A stretch of 64,000 bases of DNA from Chaetorhynchus papuensis. Taxonomy: Eukaryota > Chordata > Aves > Passeriformes > Rhipiduridae. The translations under genes and the position numbers were made by a program. Below are positions 14,201-21,600 of the stretch, one piece after another (within the stretch, counting starts at the first letter, position 1; each line of letters opens with the position of its first letter). The stretch spans positions 1 through 64,000 of the forward strand of contig VWYX01000874.1 in assembly GCA_013396525.1 (NCBI GenBank), given 5' to 3'. Below the pieces are notes generated by a model, which had not been told where the DNA came from, searched no databases, and worked only from the letters and a program-made list of their open reading frames with translations.

Positions 14201-17200
14201 TGGGCAGAACAGCAATGCAGGAAAATTAATAAATACAGGCAAGCACAAAGAGAGATGGGCCAGAAAACTTAAAAAAAAAAAAAAAAACAAAGAGGAAAGA
14301 AAAAACAGCTCCCACATAATTTTTGCACAACATGCTGCTTCCTCTCTGCAATGCCATCATTTGATATAAATCAGGGTGAAATAAAATTCCCTGTTTTTAA
14401 AATCTTTAACACTCCATGGCCAACTCAGAGGGATCTCTGCCCGGGAGAAGGCCTGGGGTCACTCACTGACCTGGGACTGGGGGGGCACAGGAGTGATGTT
14501 TGCAGCGTGGCTGGAGATGGGCAGGATATTCAGCTGGTCATCAATCACCAGGCAGTTCTTGCACGAGGCCAGGGACAGAATGAACCTGAGCAGGCAGAGA
14601 AAACTCAGTAAAAACACCAGCACCACTCCCTGGTGGGTCATTTGAACTCTTCTAAACACAGAGTGAGTATCTACAGCTACCCACAGCTGGGTATTTGCAG
14701 CTGAGCTGCGAGTTCAGCTTTCAGAAAAGGCCCATTCCAGTGCAATCCTGTGGGATGTTTTCCTGTCAGGAAGACCCAGCGCTGCTCCTGGTGCTCTCCT
14801 TGGGCAGACAGCCCAGACCCTCTGCACCCTGAGTCACTCACCTCTCGTTGAACCTCCCCACCACGTCCTGGTGGGCCTCTGTCCTGTACCGAGAGTGAAC
14901 GTCCTGGAAGAGAGAGAAAAGGAAACAGAAAATGTCAGTCTGGAGAAGGGGCAGCAGTGACAGGGACATTTACAGGACTGGGACACCTTCTTTCCCACTC
15001 TTGTCTCTCCCCTTCCAGCCATAGCAGATCCCAGAGTGGATTCTGACTCTGTTGTGAAACACCCACATCTCCCAAACCCTTGTTAGAAACGTTCCCTCCC
15101 CACCCATGCTTTTTTTACAAGCCTTACTTATTCTTACCCGACTCAAGGGTCAGCTCTGCCAGAATATTTCACCTCAGGGATGCAAAGAAAAAATATTCTA
15201 TCACTTCAATTCACCTACTGGCATTATTAAAATTATTAACAATGGCAACAGCTCCAGACTGAGGTACAAGCACACTCAGTGTGAATTGTTTTGTGAAGCT
15301 GACCCCACCTGATACACAAAACACTCCAAGGGCCCTGTTTTTTTACTTAAATTGCTGATACGTGGGCAGACAGAATAAATGCTTTCCAAAACTGTCGTGT
15401 GACAAAAGAACAGAGTTCCATTTGTGAATGACAGGTGTGTTTCTTGCTTCTTCCTTGTAATTCCTTCCTTCCTGGCAGCCTTTCAGAAATGCCTGAGTAT
15501 AATAAATCCAGTCACAGATGAGTGAAGGAGCAGGAAAGACAATGGAAGGAGGATCACAGCCCATAATAGAAGCAGTAAATACCCACTCAGCATCACCTCA
15601 ATGTAGCTGCTGGTAGAGAAGAGCCACACTGTGCTGAACATACCATGGTCATTGTATAGAGCTGCTTCAGGGAGTTCATAGTTCTCAGGAGAATCACCAC
15701 AATCCCACCACCTTCCACTGTCTCCACAGTTCTGGCCAACAGGTTTGGAGTCAAGGCTTCAAAATCCTGGGGAGTAAACAGAACTTCAGAGCTGCCCAGA
15801 GCCCGTGAGTGCAGCTGGCTCCTACTGAAAGGCACAGGAAGCCTAAAAACTTCATCCCTCCAGGTTTAATTCACACCTGAATTTGCACTGACCCATGTCC
15901 TGTTACAGCTCCTACCAAGGAGGCCCCCCCAGCCTCACACAAGTGGTGAGGGATAAGCAAGGCCACCAGAACTGAAGTTCCTGAAGTATTCCTGCACCAT
16001 TCCAGCTGATCACTGCAACGCCCTCTTGGGAGCCAAGCGATTCCTCACCTGCAGGACGCACATTCCAAAGGTGTTCCCGAGGATCTTGTGAGTTTCATTG
16101 TAGTAGCAGTAGCGGATGTTGGTGGCTGCTATGAACAGCTCGAAGGGATCATCATCCTTGATGTTCAAAGTTCCACTCTTAATCTTCTTCTGGAGCTGCC
16201 TCATCCTCTTCTTCCGGTGGCTGGAGGGGAAATCACACAGGAGTTTTCTTGGGAAAGGTTTTGAGAAAAGCGTGTTCGGGCTGAGTCTGGAAGCCAGAGC
16301 TCAGTCCTAAATATGACCGAGGTTCAACAGCTCAGGAACCCAAGTTTTGAGGTTAAAAAGGTGAGGGGGAGTTTGGTCCAGGGCAGAAGAGTTGGTGTTA
16401 GAGCTACAGAAAAAAACCAGAGGTACTTTGTGCTGGTGTCAACCCCATCATGGAAGCCAAACTCCAGTCCTAGGAGAGCAAAGTTCCCCCAGCTCCTCCA
16501 GGAACGAACCTGGCTTCCCCTCACACCCAAATCCCTCACCCTGCAGCGTTTGCTCCCCAGAGAGCAGCAACACCAGGGGGGAATCTCTCACCTGCTGAAG
16601 CCCAGCTCCTTCTTGTAGCACCACAGCACAGAGGGCCTGGCCTTCACCGTGGCCTTGGACAACATGTGGTGAAGGATAACGACCTGAAAAGCACACAGAC
16701 AGTCACAAACAGCTCATGAGGGAACAGCAAAAAGCAAAGTGTTTCAAAATTTTTTCTAAACTTAATTTTACAGCTGTGTTTTTGCTGTGGAAAACAGAGG
16801 GATTCCTTGACACGAAGTGAGGCTGTGTCTGTGCCTTCTCCAGGGCTGCACGACACTGAGGACACTGGATTTTATCTCCTGCTTCCTTAGTTCCCTTCTC
16901 TGGCAGAACTCCCAACCACACACACAGATTATTCCAGGCTAACCACAGTTCCTAGGGCTTCTCTCTTATGGATAATCCATTAATAAGGGTTTTCCACTGA
17001 GTGTTCCAGTGAAAACACTGAACAACACCAGACCTGGGAGATGCCAGAACCTACCAGTAAATAATGCCAGCATTCCTGTGCTGCCACCTGAGTAACTCAT
17101 TCTTTTCCAAGTTTTTTAATAATTAGTTTATTAGGGAGATAAAGGAATTATCAGCTGTACAGCAGTTAGAACAGAATAGCAGCAGGGCAGTGATTTCTCC

Positions 17201-18351
17201 CCTCTGCTCAGCTCTGAGGAGGCCACACCTTAATCCTGGGCTCAGTTTTGGGCCTCTCACTGCAAGAAAGGCATTGAGGGGCTGGAGCGTGTCCAGGGCA
17301 GGGAATGGAGCTGGGAAGGGGCTGGAGCCCCAGGAGCGGCTGAGGGAGCTGGGAAAGGGGCTCAGCCTGGAGCAGAGGAGGCTCAGGGGGGACCTTGTGG
17401 CTCTGCACAACTCCCTGACAGGAGGGGGCAGCCGGGGGGGGGTCGGGCTCTGCTGCCAGGGAACAGGGACAGGAGGAGAGGGAACGGCCTCAGGCTGGGC
17501 CAGGGGAGGCTCAGGTTGAACACGGGGAAAATTTCTTCCCTGGAAGGGCTGTCAAGTCCCCATCCCTGGAGGGACTTAAAAGCCACATAGATGTGGCACT
17601 TGGGGACAGGAGTTAGTGGCGGGTTTGGCGTTGCTGGGGGAACAGCTGCGCTCAGCGATCCGGGAGGGCTTTTCCACCCTGAACAATTCTGTGATTCCGT
17701 GAACTGATTTATCCTAAAACACCACGGGTTTGCCGTGCTGCTCTTCCCCTCCCCACTCGAAAAGCACAAGGCCAGAGTCTCTGAAGAGAAACGAGTTTAG
17801 CACTTAATTTCTTCCACACAACTTCACCGAACAGGTGCATCTGCGAGACGACTCCGTACACCAAGCCCACCCCGAGTGGGAAACCATCACAGCTCAGGGC
17901 AGAGCCGAGAGGAAAAAAACTCCAGCTGGACAGAAAACTGAATATCCTTCGCCCCAGATAAAAAAAAAAAACAAACCAAACACACAAACCCAGGCTGTCC
18001 TGAGTTCTGTTTGATGTTCATGAGCTTCCCAGACAGGAGATGTCTGAGGTGAGGTGTCACACACCATTTCCAACCCCTCCGTCCCTGCGAGTTCCCTCCC
18101 CCTCAGGCACCATTGCTCTGCCTGGGGCGGTGAGGGTTTAACTCCTGCTGGAGGCAGAGAGGAGCCGGGACCGAGGAATTAGGGCGGGCCCAGGGGGGGT
18201 ATCAGCAACCACAGACCCCGCACCCCCCCCGGGACGGCGTTACCTGGTCCTTGCCGCGGTCGCCCACCACCACGACCAGGCTCCGCTGCCGCTCCGCCAC
18301 GCCGTTCTCGATGAGGACGCGGATGCGGTTGTCCACCTTGCGGCGCTGCAT
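2111..18351 (-). CDS. NAT10: NAT10, RNA cytidine N4-acetyltransferase, complete gene (28 coding exons, 1021 aa)
   Basis: NAT10/Kre33 is the nucleolar ATP-dependent enzyme that makes N4-acetylcytidine on 18S rRNA, on tRNA (with THUMPD1) and on mRNA. I joined 28 minus-strand exons by their splice sites. The sum is 3066 nt, 1021 codons plus stop, against 1025 residues in human. Visible motifs are Walker A GRGKSAALG (residues 287-295, K290), a Walker B-like VVIDEAAAIP (D388, E389), and the GNAT acetyl-CoA loop RVVRIAVHPDYQG followed by MGYGS (residues 625-642, including G641). The C terminus is a lysine/arginine-rich nuclear and nucleolar tail. Family domain order is TmcA N-terminal domain, RecD-like helicase, GNAT acetyltransferase, tRNA-binding domain. 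The start has a good context (GCAGCCATGC) and matches the family N terminus. All introns have GT-AG ends; the one at 10237-10639 looks U12-type. No frameshift or missing catalytic residue was seen. CAPRIN1 lies upstream on the same strand. Confidence 0.97.
2799..2898. repeat. 39-bp tandem repeat in the last NAT10 intron
   Basis: The unit beginning AAGATGGATGAAAAGG recurs with a 39-bp period (its GATGGATGAA core starts at 2801 and 2840), followed by a partial third copy built from AGAAACAGAAACA. It is purine-rich on the plus strand. Confidence 0.75.
3331..3414 (-). CDS. NAT10: NAT10 coding exon 27 (residues 961-989)
   Basis: It encodes YIIRGDDEEWNEVLSKAGQN then ASVVSLK. The acceptor is CTCCAG|GTAC and the donor AAAAG|GTTAAG. 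The YIIRGDDEEW block is a family hallmark. Confidence 0.95.
4526..4599 (-). CDS. NAT10: NAT10 coding exon 26 (residues 937-961)
   Basis: It encodes EEAAKEFQEKHKQDVMKLKE and MDLT plus two bases of Q961. The acceptor is GTTGCAG|GAG and the donor ACA|GTAAGA. Confidence 0.94.
4979..5077 (-). CDS. NAT10: NAT10 coding exon 25 (residues 904-936)
   Basis: It encodes LFNTVQEKAVEEQMAATKDV and ends LKSLNDDL, 33 codons. The acceptor is TTTTCAG|CTG and the donor TTG|GTAATT. Confidence 0.95.
5427..5500 (-). mobile_element. CR1 LINE 3'-end fragment, NAT10 intron
   Basis: The plus strand reads AATCATGAAGTGGTTTGGGT and then TGGAAGGGACCT, followed by AAGATCATCCAGCTCCAA. This is the reverse complement of the CR1 3' terminus, so the element points to the minus strand. 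It is heavily 5'-truncated, as is usual for CR1. Confidence 0.75.
5681..5800 (-). CDS. NAT10: NAT10 coding exon 24 (residues 864-903)
   Basis: It encodes ALFLGIGLQHKSLDQLEKEL and ends LFNRIIRKVVQ, 40 codons. The acceptor is CCTCAG|GCC and the donor CAG|GTGAGA. Confidence 0.96.
5898..6070 (-). CDS. NAT10: NAT10 coding exon 23 (residues 806-863)
   Basis: It encodes PISRAELESVFIPYDLKRLE, then MYSRNMVDYHLIMDM and ends SLSAAQS. This is tRNA-binding domain sequence. The acceptor is TCACCAG|CCAT and the donor TCG|GTGTGT. Confidence 0.96.
6599..6709 (-). CDS. NAT10: NAT10 coding exon 22 (residues 769-806)
   Basis: It encodes DFRRRFLSLLSYQFSTFSPS and ends NKNIKQQPQA. The acceptor is CCTGCAG|ATTT and the donor GCAC|GTGAGT. 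The end of the exon is the variable linker before the tRNA-binding domain. Confidence 0.94.
6810..6903 (-). CDS. NAT10: NAT10 coding exon 21 (residues 738-769)
   Basis: It encodes NDLTGEHSCIMLKMLNEEDS and ends PWLTAFWK, one base into D769. The acceptor is TTATCAG|AAT and the donor AAAG|GTAACT. Confidence 0.95.
7369..7417 (-). CDS. NAT10: NAT10 coding exon 20 (residues 721-737)
   Basis: This 49-nt exon encodes FWKRAGFVPVYLRQTP. The acceptor is TTCCCAG|GTTT and the donor CCA|GTAAGT. Confidence 0.95.
7879..8012 (-). CDS. NAT10: NAT10 coding exon 19 (residues 677-721)
   Basis: It encodes TVGLLEEVVTPRKDLPPLLL and ends YGLTPRLL plus two bases of K721. The acceptor is TTTGCAG|ACT and the donor CAA|GTAGGA. 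Confidence 0.95.
8184..8300 (-). CDS. NAT10: NAT10 coding exon 18 (residues 638-676), catalytic G641
   Basis: It begins MGYGSRALTLLQMYYEGKFP. G641, whose change to glutamate inactivates human NAT10, is intact. The acceptor is TTCACAG|ATG and the donor GAG|GTATGG. Confidence 0.97.
8777..8851 (-). CDS. NAT10: NAT10 coding exon 17 (residues 613-637), acetyl-CoA loop
   Basis: It encodes FQDPDFGGLSGGRVVRIAVH followed by PDYQG. I629-V631 and Q636-G637 are core acetyl-CoA-binding positions of the GNAT fold in human NAT10 numbering. The donor is GGG|GTAAAG. Confidence 0.97.
8958..9059 (-). CDS. NAT10: NAT10 coding exon 16 (residues 579-612)
   Basis: It encodes VCMEGEISRQSIMNSLSRGK and ends PWTISEQ, 34 codons. 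The acceptor is GGCAG|GTG and the donor CAG|GTGGGT. Confidence 0.96.
9161..9277 (-). CDS. NAT10: NAT10 coding exon 15 (residues 540-578)
   Basis: It encodes NSPNDLQMLSDAPAHHLFCL through QNSLPEVLAVVQ, 39 codons, phase 0. The acceptor is CTCCAG|AAC and the donor CAG|GTAAGA. A CR1 fragment lies just upstream in the adjoining intron. Confidence 0.96.
9316..9440 (-). mobile_element. CR1 LINE 3'-end fragment, NAT10 intron
   Basis: The series GAATATCCTGAGTTGGAAGG, GAGTCCAGCTCCTGGCTCTG and CCCAAGAATCCCACAGATG is a classic avian CR1 3' region in reverse complement. It sits between NAT10 exons 14 and 15. Confidence 0.8.
10140..10236 (-). CDS. NAT10: NAT10 coding exon 14 (residues 507-539)
   Basis: It encodes YYVNRDTLFCYHRASEVFLQ and ends VASHYK, the start of the GNAT region. 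The acceptor is TGTTTAG|GTAC, next to a U12-like branch site. The donor is AAG|GTAGGG. Confidence 0.95.
10237..10639 (-). other. NAT10: Probable U12-type (minor spliceosome) intron of NAT10
   Basis: The minus-strand intron begins GTATCCTCG, matching the U12 donor RTATCCTT at seven of its eight bases. A TTCCTTAAT element at 10257-10249 matches the U12 branch-site consensus TTCCTTAAC. Its branch A lies about 13 nt from the CCTGTGTTTAG acceptor, which is the usual U12 spacing. The phase-2 join CT|G restores the conserved residues DLYYVNRDTL. The motif evidence is direct; use of the minor spliceosome is inferred. Confidence 0.8.
10640..10790 (-). CDS. NAT10: NAT10 coding exon 13 (residues 457-507)
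   Basis: It encodes ARTLHEVSLHESIRYAPGDP through GCPLPDTCD plus two bases of L507. The acceptor is CTGCAG|CTCG. The donor GACCT|GTATCCTCG is not a normal U2 donor and matches the U12 consensus; see the intron entry at 10237-10639. Confidence 0.95.
11054..11178 (-). CDS. NAT10: NAT10 coding exon 12 (residues 415-457)
   Basis: It encodes YEGTGRSLSLKLIQQLRQQS followed by a serine/threonine-rich linker (TAENKSTATAKLTS) that varies in the family. The donor is CTCAG|GTACAG, one base into codon 457. Confidence 0.95.
11275..11411 (-). CDS. NAT10: NAT10 coding exon 11 (residues 370-415), Walker B-like
   Basis: It encodes YIHPADSVKLGQAELVVIDE, then AAAIPLPLVK and VFMASTING. D388 and E389 are the acidic pair of the ATPase. 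The acceptor is TTGCAG|TAC and the donor ACGG|GTAAGG. Confidence 0.97.
11943..12041 (-). CDS. NAT10: NAT10 coding exon 10 (residues 337-369)
   Basis: It encodes EHLDYEIVQSLNPEFNKAVV and ends EHRQTIQ, 33 codons, phase 0. The acceptor is TTCCAG|GAAC and the donor CAG|GTAATT. Confidence 0.96.
12403..12496 (-). CDS. NAT10: NAT10 coding exon 9 (residues 305-336)
   Basis: It encodes YSNIFVTSPSPDNLHTLFEF and ends FDALQYQ, continuing the RecA-like helicase fold. The acceptor is CTGCAG|TTAC and the donor CAG|GTGAGG. Confidence 0.96.
12838..12971 (-). CDS. NAT10: NAT10 coding exon 8 (residues 261-305), Walker A
   Basis: It carries the helicase P-loop: STVALTAARGRGKSAALG with K290 and S291 in place. 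The acceptor is CCTCAG|GCA and the donor TTTGG|GTGAGT, two bases into G305. Confidence 0.97.
13069..13176 (-). CDS. NAT10: NAT10 coding exon 7 (residues 225-260)
   Basis: It encodes LELRELKESLQDTQPVGVLV and ends CKTLDQ, 36 codons, phase 0. The acceptor is CTTGCAG|GAG and the donor CAG|GTTGGT. Confidence 0.96.
14268..14287 (+). repeat. Poly(A) tract in a NAT10 intron
   Basis: An almost pure A run sits between exons 6 and 7. No SINE head or target-site duplication is recognised next to it. Confidence 0.7.
14471..14585 (-). CDS. NAT10: NAT10 coding exon 6 (residues 186-224)
   Basis: It encodes RFILSLASCKNCLVIDDQLN and ends PVPPQSQ. The tail after SSH is the fast-evolving linker and differs from mammals. 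The donor is CCCAG|GTCAGT. Confidence 0.95.
14842..14903 (-). CDS. NAT10: NAT10 coding exon 5 (residues 166-186)
   Basis: It encodes DVHSRYRTEAHQDVVGRFNE plus two bases of R186. The acceptor is CTTCCAG|GAC and the donor GAG|GTGAGT. Confidence 0.95.
15644..15766 (-). CDS. NAT10: NAT10 coding exon 4 (residues 125-165)
   Basis: It encodes DFEALTPNLLARTVETVEGG and ends LYTMTM, phase 0 on both sides (41 codons). The acceptor is CCCCAG|GAT and the donor ATG|GTATGT. Confidence 0.96.
16049..16220 (-). CDS. NAT10: NAT10 coding exon 3 (residues 67-124)
   Basis: It encodes HRKKRMRQLQKKI through NTFGMCVLQ. The stretch DPFELFIAATNIRYCYYNET is highly conserved in the family's N-terminal domain. The acceptor is TCCAG|CCAC and the donor GCAG|GTGAGG. 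Confidence 0.96.
16592..16683 (-). CDS. NAT10: NAT10 coding exon 2 (residues 37-67)
   Basis: It encodes VVILHHMLSKATVKARPSVL and continues to KELGFS. The acceptor is TTTTCAG|GTCG and the donor CAG|GTGAGA. It ends with two bases of codon 67. Confidence 0.95.
17215..17708 (+). mobile_element. CR1 LINE fragment (about 490 bp) in NAT10 intron 1
   Basis: In plus orientation it reads through the CR1 order: a CTCAGTTTTGGGCCTCTCAC block, GGGGCTGGAGCGTGTCCAGG, GCTCAGCCTGGAGCAGAGGA, GGACCTTGTGGCTCTGCACA, AATTTCTTCCCTGGAAGGG, and a tail ending AACAATTCTGTGATTCCGTG. It is the longest repeat in the window, about 540 bp downstream of the first NAT10 exon. The open frames within it are degenerate. Confidence 0.85.
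18244..18351 (-). CDS. NAT10: NAT10 coding exon 1 (residues 1-36)
   Basis: The exon begins at the ATG at 18351-18349 (MQRRKVDNRIR...) and ends phase 0 after GKDQ. The donor is CCAG|GTAACG. It lies at the lower edge of the GC-rich promoter. The reading frame stays open upstream through a hexanucleotide repeat but has no upstream in-frame ATG. Confidence 0.95.
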
Positions 18352-18369
18352 GGCTGCGGCTGCCCGGAG

Positions 18370-18370
<1 letters not shown>

Positions 18371-18436
<66 letters not shown>

Positions 18437-18478
18437 CGCTCCCGCTCCCGCTCCCGCTCCCGGCGCCGCTCCCGCTCC
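18371..18478 (-). repeat. GGAGCA/GGAGCG hexanucleotide repeat in the NAT10 leader
   Basis: Read on the plus strand there are 11 TGCTCC units (18371-18436), then 4 CGCTCC units (18437-18460), an interrupted unit, and 2 more CGCTCC units. On the transcribed minus-sense strand this is a G-rich run able to form G-quadruplexes. It lies in frame with the NAT10 ATG, and would read as Glu-Gln then Arg-Glu dipeptides. Confidence 0.9.
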
Positions 18479-18515
18479 CGGCTCCGCTTCTCCCCCGGCG
18501 CCGCTCCCGCTGCAC

Positions 18516-18532
18516 CACGTGGGAGCCACGTG
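18516..18532. promoter_or_regulatory. Two CACGTG E-boxes spaced 11 bp
   Basis: CACGTG occurs at 18516-18521 and 18527-18532, each flanked as CCACGTGG. These are canonical sites for MYC/MAX, USF or MITF/TFE proteins. The spacing of about one helical turn puts both on the same DNA face. Occupancy is inferred. Confidence 0.6.
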
Positions 18533-18610
18533 GGGCCGGGCGCGGGCGCCGCTCAGCGTGGGAGGACCCCGGGGCTGGCCGCGCCGTCCGCCTGCGGGAC
18601 GCGCACATAA

Positions 18611-21600
18611 ATCTATTTACAAATACACATTTCTGTATAAACACACATTTCTCTCTCTATATATATCTATTGAACTTTCAAGCAGAATAATTGAAGGTAG
18701 CTTTCCACATGGGAAAAGACTCCTGTGCCCAGCTGGCTCCCAAAATCCCTGCGAGACACAGAGCAGCCCTCACCTCCCACAGCTGTTTGTTTGTTTGTTT
18801 ATTTATTTATTTCAGTGACTTTTGGCTGTAAAAAGGGGATGAACCAAACTTCGGTCGCAATGGAAAGGCTGAGTATATATTTTTTAAACGCTTTGTTCCA
18901 AAGGAATCCTGCCTGCAGCCCCCCAGGTGTGTGGGCACAAAGACCAGGCCTCTGATTTATAAAGATAATTCCATTTCCACACCAGCCGAACGCTGGGTCT
19001 GGGTGCCCTTTGCTGCTGGGGGGAGAGACGACAAATATATATATATAAGGGCATTTGGAGACAGTTTCCCCAAGGAAACAAGAGTGCAGAGAGCTAACAG
19101 AACACATACAGAAAACAAGGAATCTTTAGGATTCATTATTATGGGATACTAAACCCCAGGGAATTTTAATAACCCTGCTCCTGAATAAAACTATGGAGCT
19201 CATAACTTTTAAGCTCTGCTCCTTAATAAATCCACCGCAGCTGTTTGAAAGCTTTCCATATGAAATCCCAAGCTGCACAACCGTGGAGCTGCAACAAGAA
19301 CATGATTTTTCAACCTGACTTGAAATTCCAGTGAGTTTTCAGGAACATGGAATTGTATTCTCAAACTGACAGTAAAACCATTCCTAACCTTTCAATACCA
19401 AAGTTGAGCCGACCTATTTGCATAGATATATTTATTCTCTGCTTTTAATACCGTCAATTCTTTTTTTTTTTTTAACCTGAACATTCAAACAATGACATAT
19501 TTAAAACCAGGTGACATGGTAGGAAAAATGTGTTTAATACCACTGGATGTCTGGTTGTTTTAAAAGATAACAAAAATATGATAAAACGACTGAATTAATA
19601 ATCATAAAGGCTGTGGACCACTATTTGTTTTAGGTGAACCCAGGGAAACCCAGTCACTGGGAGACCACCACCAACGCAACACAAGTGTAGCAAGGCAATC
19701 CCTTTAGGTATGAAATGTTGGCTGGAAAGGGAAGGACATAAAACATTTAAATAGATTTATTTTTCAAGTGTTTACATAAGCCATGGACCAATTTGTTTCC
19801 AACGCTGAGTTAAAGAACTGCAAAGACAATATATACAGGTATGTTTTAAGGCCATCAGAAAATTTAAACCTGACAACAGACTAAAAATTCTCGACACTTA
19901 TTTCATGTGGTAGAAGCATTACTAAAATTAATTCTAAAATCCAAGAGCTTCAAAAGAGGAAATACATTTTCATTGAATAAAAGTCTAACAGATATTTCCT
20001 AAAATTTTGCTTGAGACCAAGACTGCAGGTGTACTCTTGGGTAGAAATGGGCCAGCAGAGTTGGAACCGAGCCAGTTACACCCATCAGATTCTTTCATGA
20101 TTAAAAAAGGAGGGGAAAAGAATCTGTCTTTTAATAGGAAACTGCAGCAAGAGCAAACAATCAATTTAATTCAGAACCAAATGCCAACTTAGGCTCTAGT
20201 TTTCCTCATACAAGTTCTCCTGCGTGCTGCTCCAACTGGCTTTTAGAAAGTGGATTTTGGAAAACAAATTTCCTTCCCTCCATTAAGGCTGGATCCAGAG
20301 AGCCACGGATTTTAATACCATTATATTCAAAAAGCCTCTGAAAGTGGTTAATAAAATAGCACCTCTTCCCTTAGATGAACAGTCTAGAAGATTAAGTTTC
20401 TCCTCACACTCTGCCACATCACACCAAAAATACACCTTTGAAGGACCTTCCCCACCTCCTTCCCCCTGGAAAAATGTATTGGCCCAACAGGAAAATGTTA
20501 CAGGTTAAGCAATTAGCCCTCTCCACGACTGACAAAATAAGGGAATGTTCCCAAAGTTCTCTGTCAAATCTCCTTCCCTGAAGTTGTGCCACTGACTCCT
20601 CAACAGCCAAGATCAGTCTGAGACCAGTGGAGCACCCAGATGCATTTAACAAATTCTGTCATTTCGAGAAAAACACCATTGGAAAGGAGCTGCACATTGT
20701 TGCAATGCTGGAGCTTCCAGCAAAGTCCCAGACAATAATCATAGATTTAAGGCCAAATTTAAACAAGGAAATTGTCCTCTAAGTTCATCAGGAGAGTTTT
20801 GCTGTTTGGGATCACTTCCTGCTCGCTCTTCAGATGTTCTGGTCCATCAGGGAAGGACATCTGCACCTTCCCACCACCTCTGTGGAAGTTCTCTGGTGCC
20901 AGCTCGAGCGATGGGAAACCTTTTAGTCCCACCTGTACTCAGTGCAGATGGAAAACTGGAAGAACAGGTGCCCAGATTTTAGAAACCAAACCAGCCTCCT
21001 TCCCACAGTGCCAAAGCTCAGCTCCAGCTTGCACCTTCAAGCATCCATCTGAGCACTCTGCAACAGACTTTAACCACGAACAGTTTCACATGAGCAGGAG
21101 GGATGGTCTAGGTTTTCCAGGATGTGACTGCAGCCCCATTAACAGGAGGGGAATATCAAGATGCTTCAGCCAACTGGTTCTGTATCTTGCTCTGCTGGAC
21201 CACAAGGATTTTGCCCAATTTGTTCTTAATCATATGAATTTTAACCACTTTTCCAGTATCATTTATCATCTTTTCAGTATCTATCTACAGTTAAAGGCTC
21301 TTCAGTAACTTCTCTCTACTCAAATGCCACTTGGGAGAAAGAAGGAAGCCTGATCCTTTCTCCAAAGACCTAAACACAACCAATCTGCCTAAAAACTTAA
21401 GGTCAGCAGGACATTTTGAGAAGACACATTTTTAAGGACACGAGGTTCTCTGAGAGTTAAGCCCCAGCAGGACACATTGCCTGGTCAAGTAACAAGAAAC
21501 CAACAATACTCTTCCAACTACCCTGACCGATGATTCAGAGATCGCTGTATGCAAAAGACACGATCTGGGGAAGAAAACAGGGGTTAAAAGAAGTTTAGAA

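Larger units (their letters stand above)
18352..18610 (-). promoter_or_regulatory. NAT10: NAT10 CpG-rich promoter and 5' leader
   Basis: High GC and CpG density extends from the start codon to about 18610, then drops sharply to AT-rich DNA. It contains the hexanucleotide repeat (18371-18478) and two CACGTG E-boxes (18516-18521 and 18527-18532). No TATA box is placed convincingly. The transcription start cannot be fixed from sequence alone. Confidence 0.7.

Noticed and set aside
18179..18644. Long Gly-Ala, Ser-Arg and Ser-Cys repeat open frames over the NAT10 promoter, both strands
   Set aside because: They are translations of the hexanucleotide repeat in non-NAT10 frames. No ATG among them is in frame with NAT10.
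20772..21308. 178-codon plus-strand open frame
   Set aside because: It lies in the CAPRIN1/NAT10 spacer, has no recognisable domain or splice context, and is of chance length.
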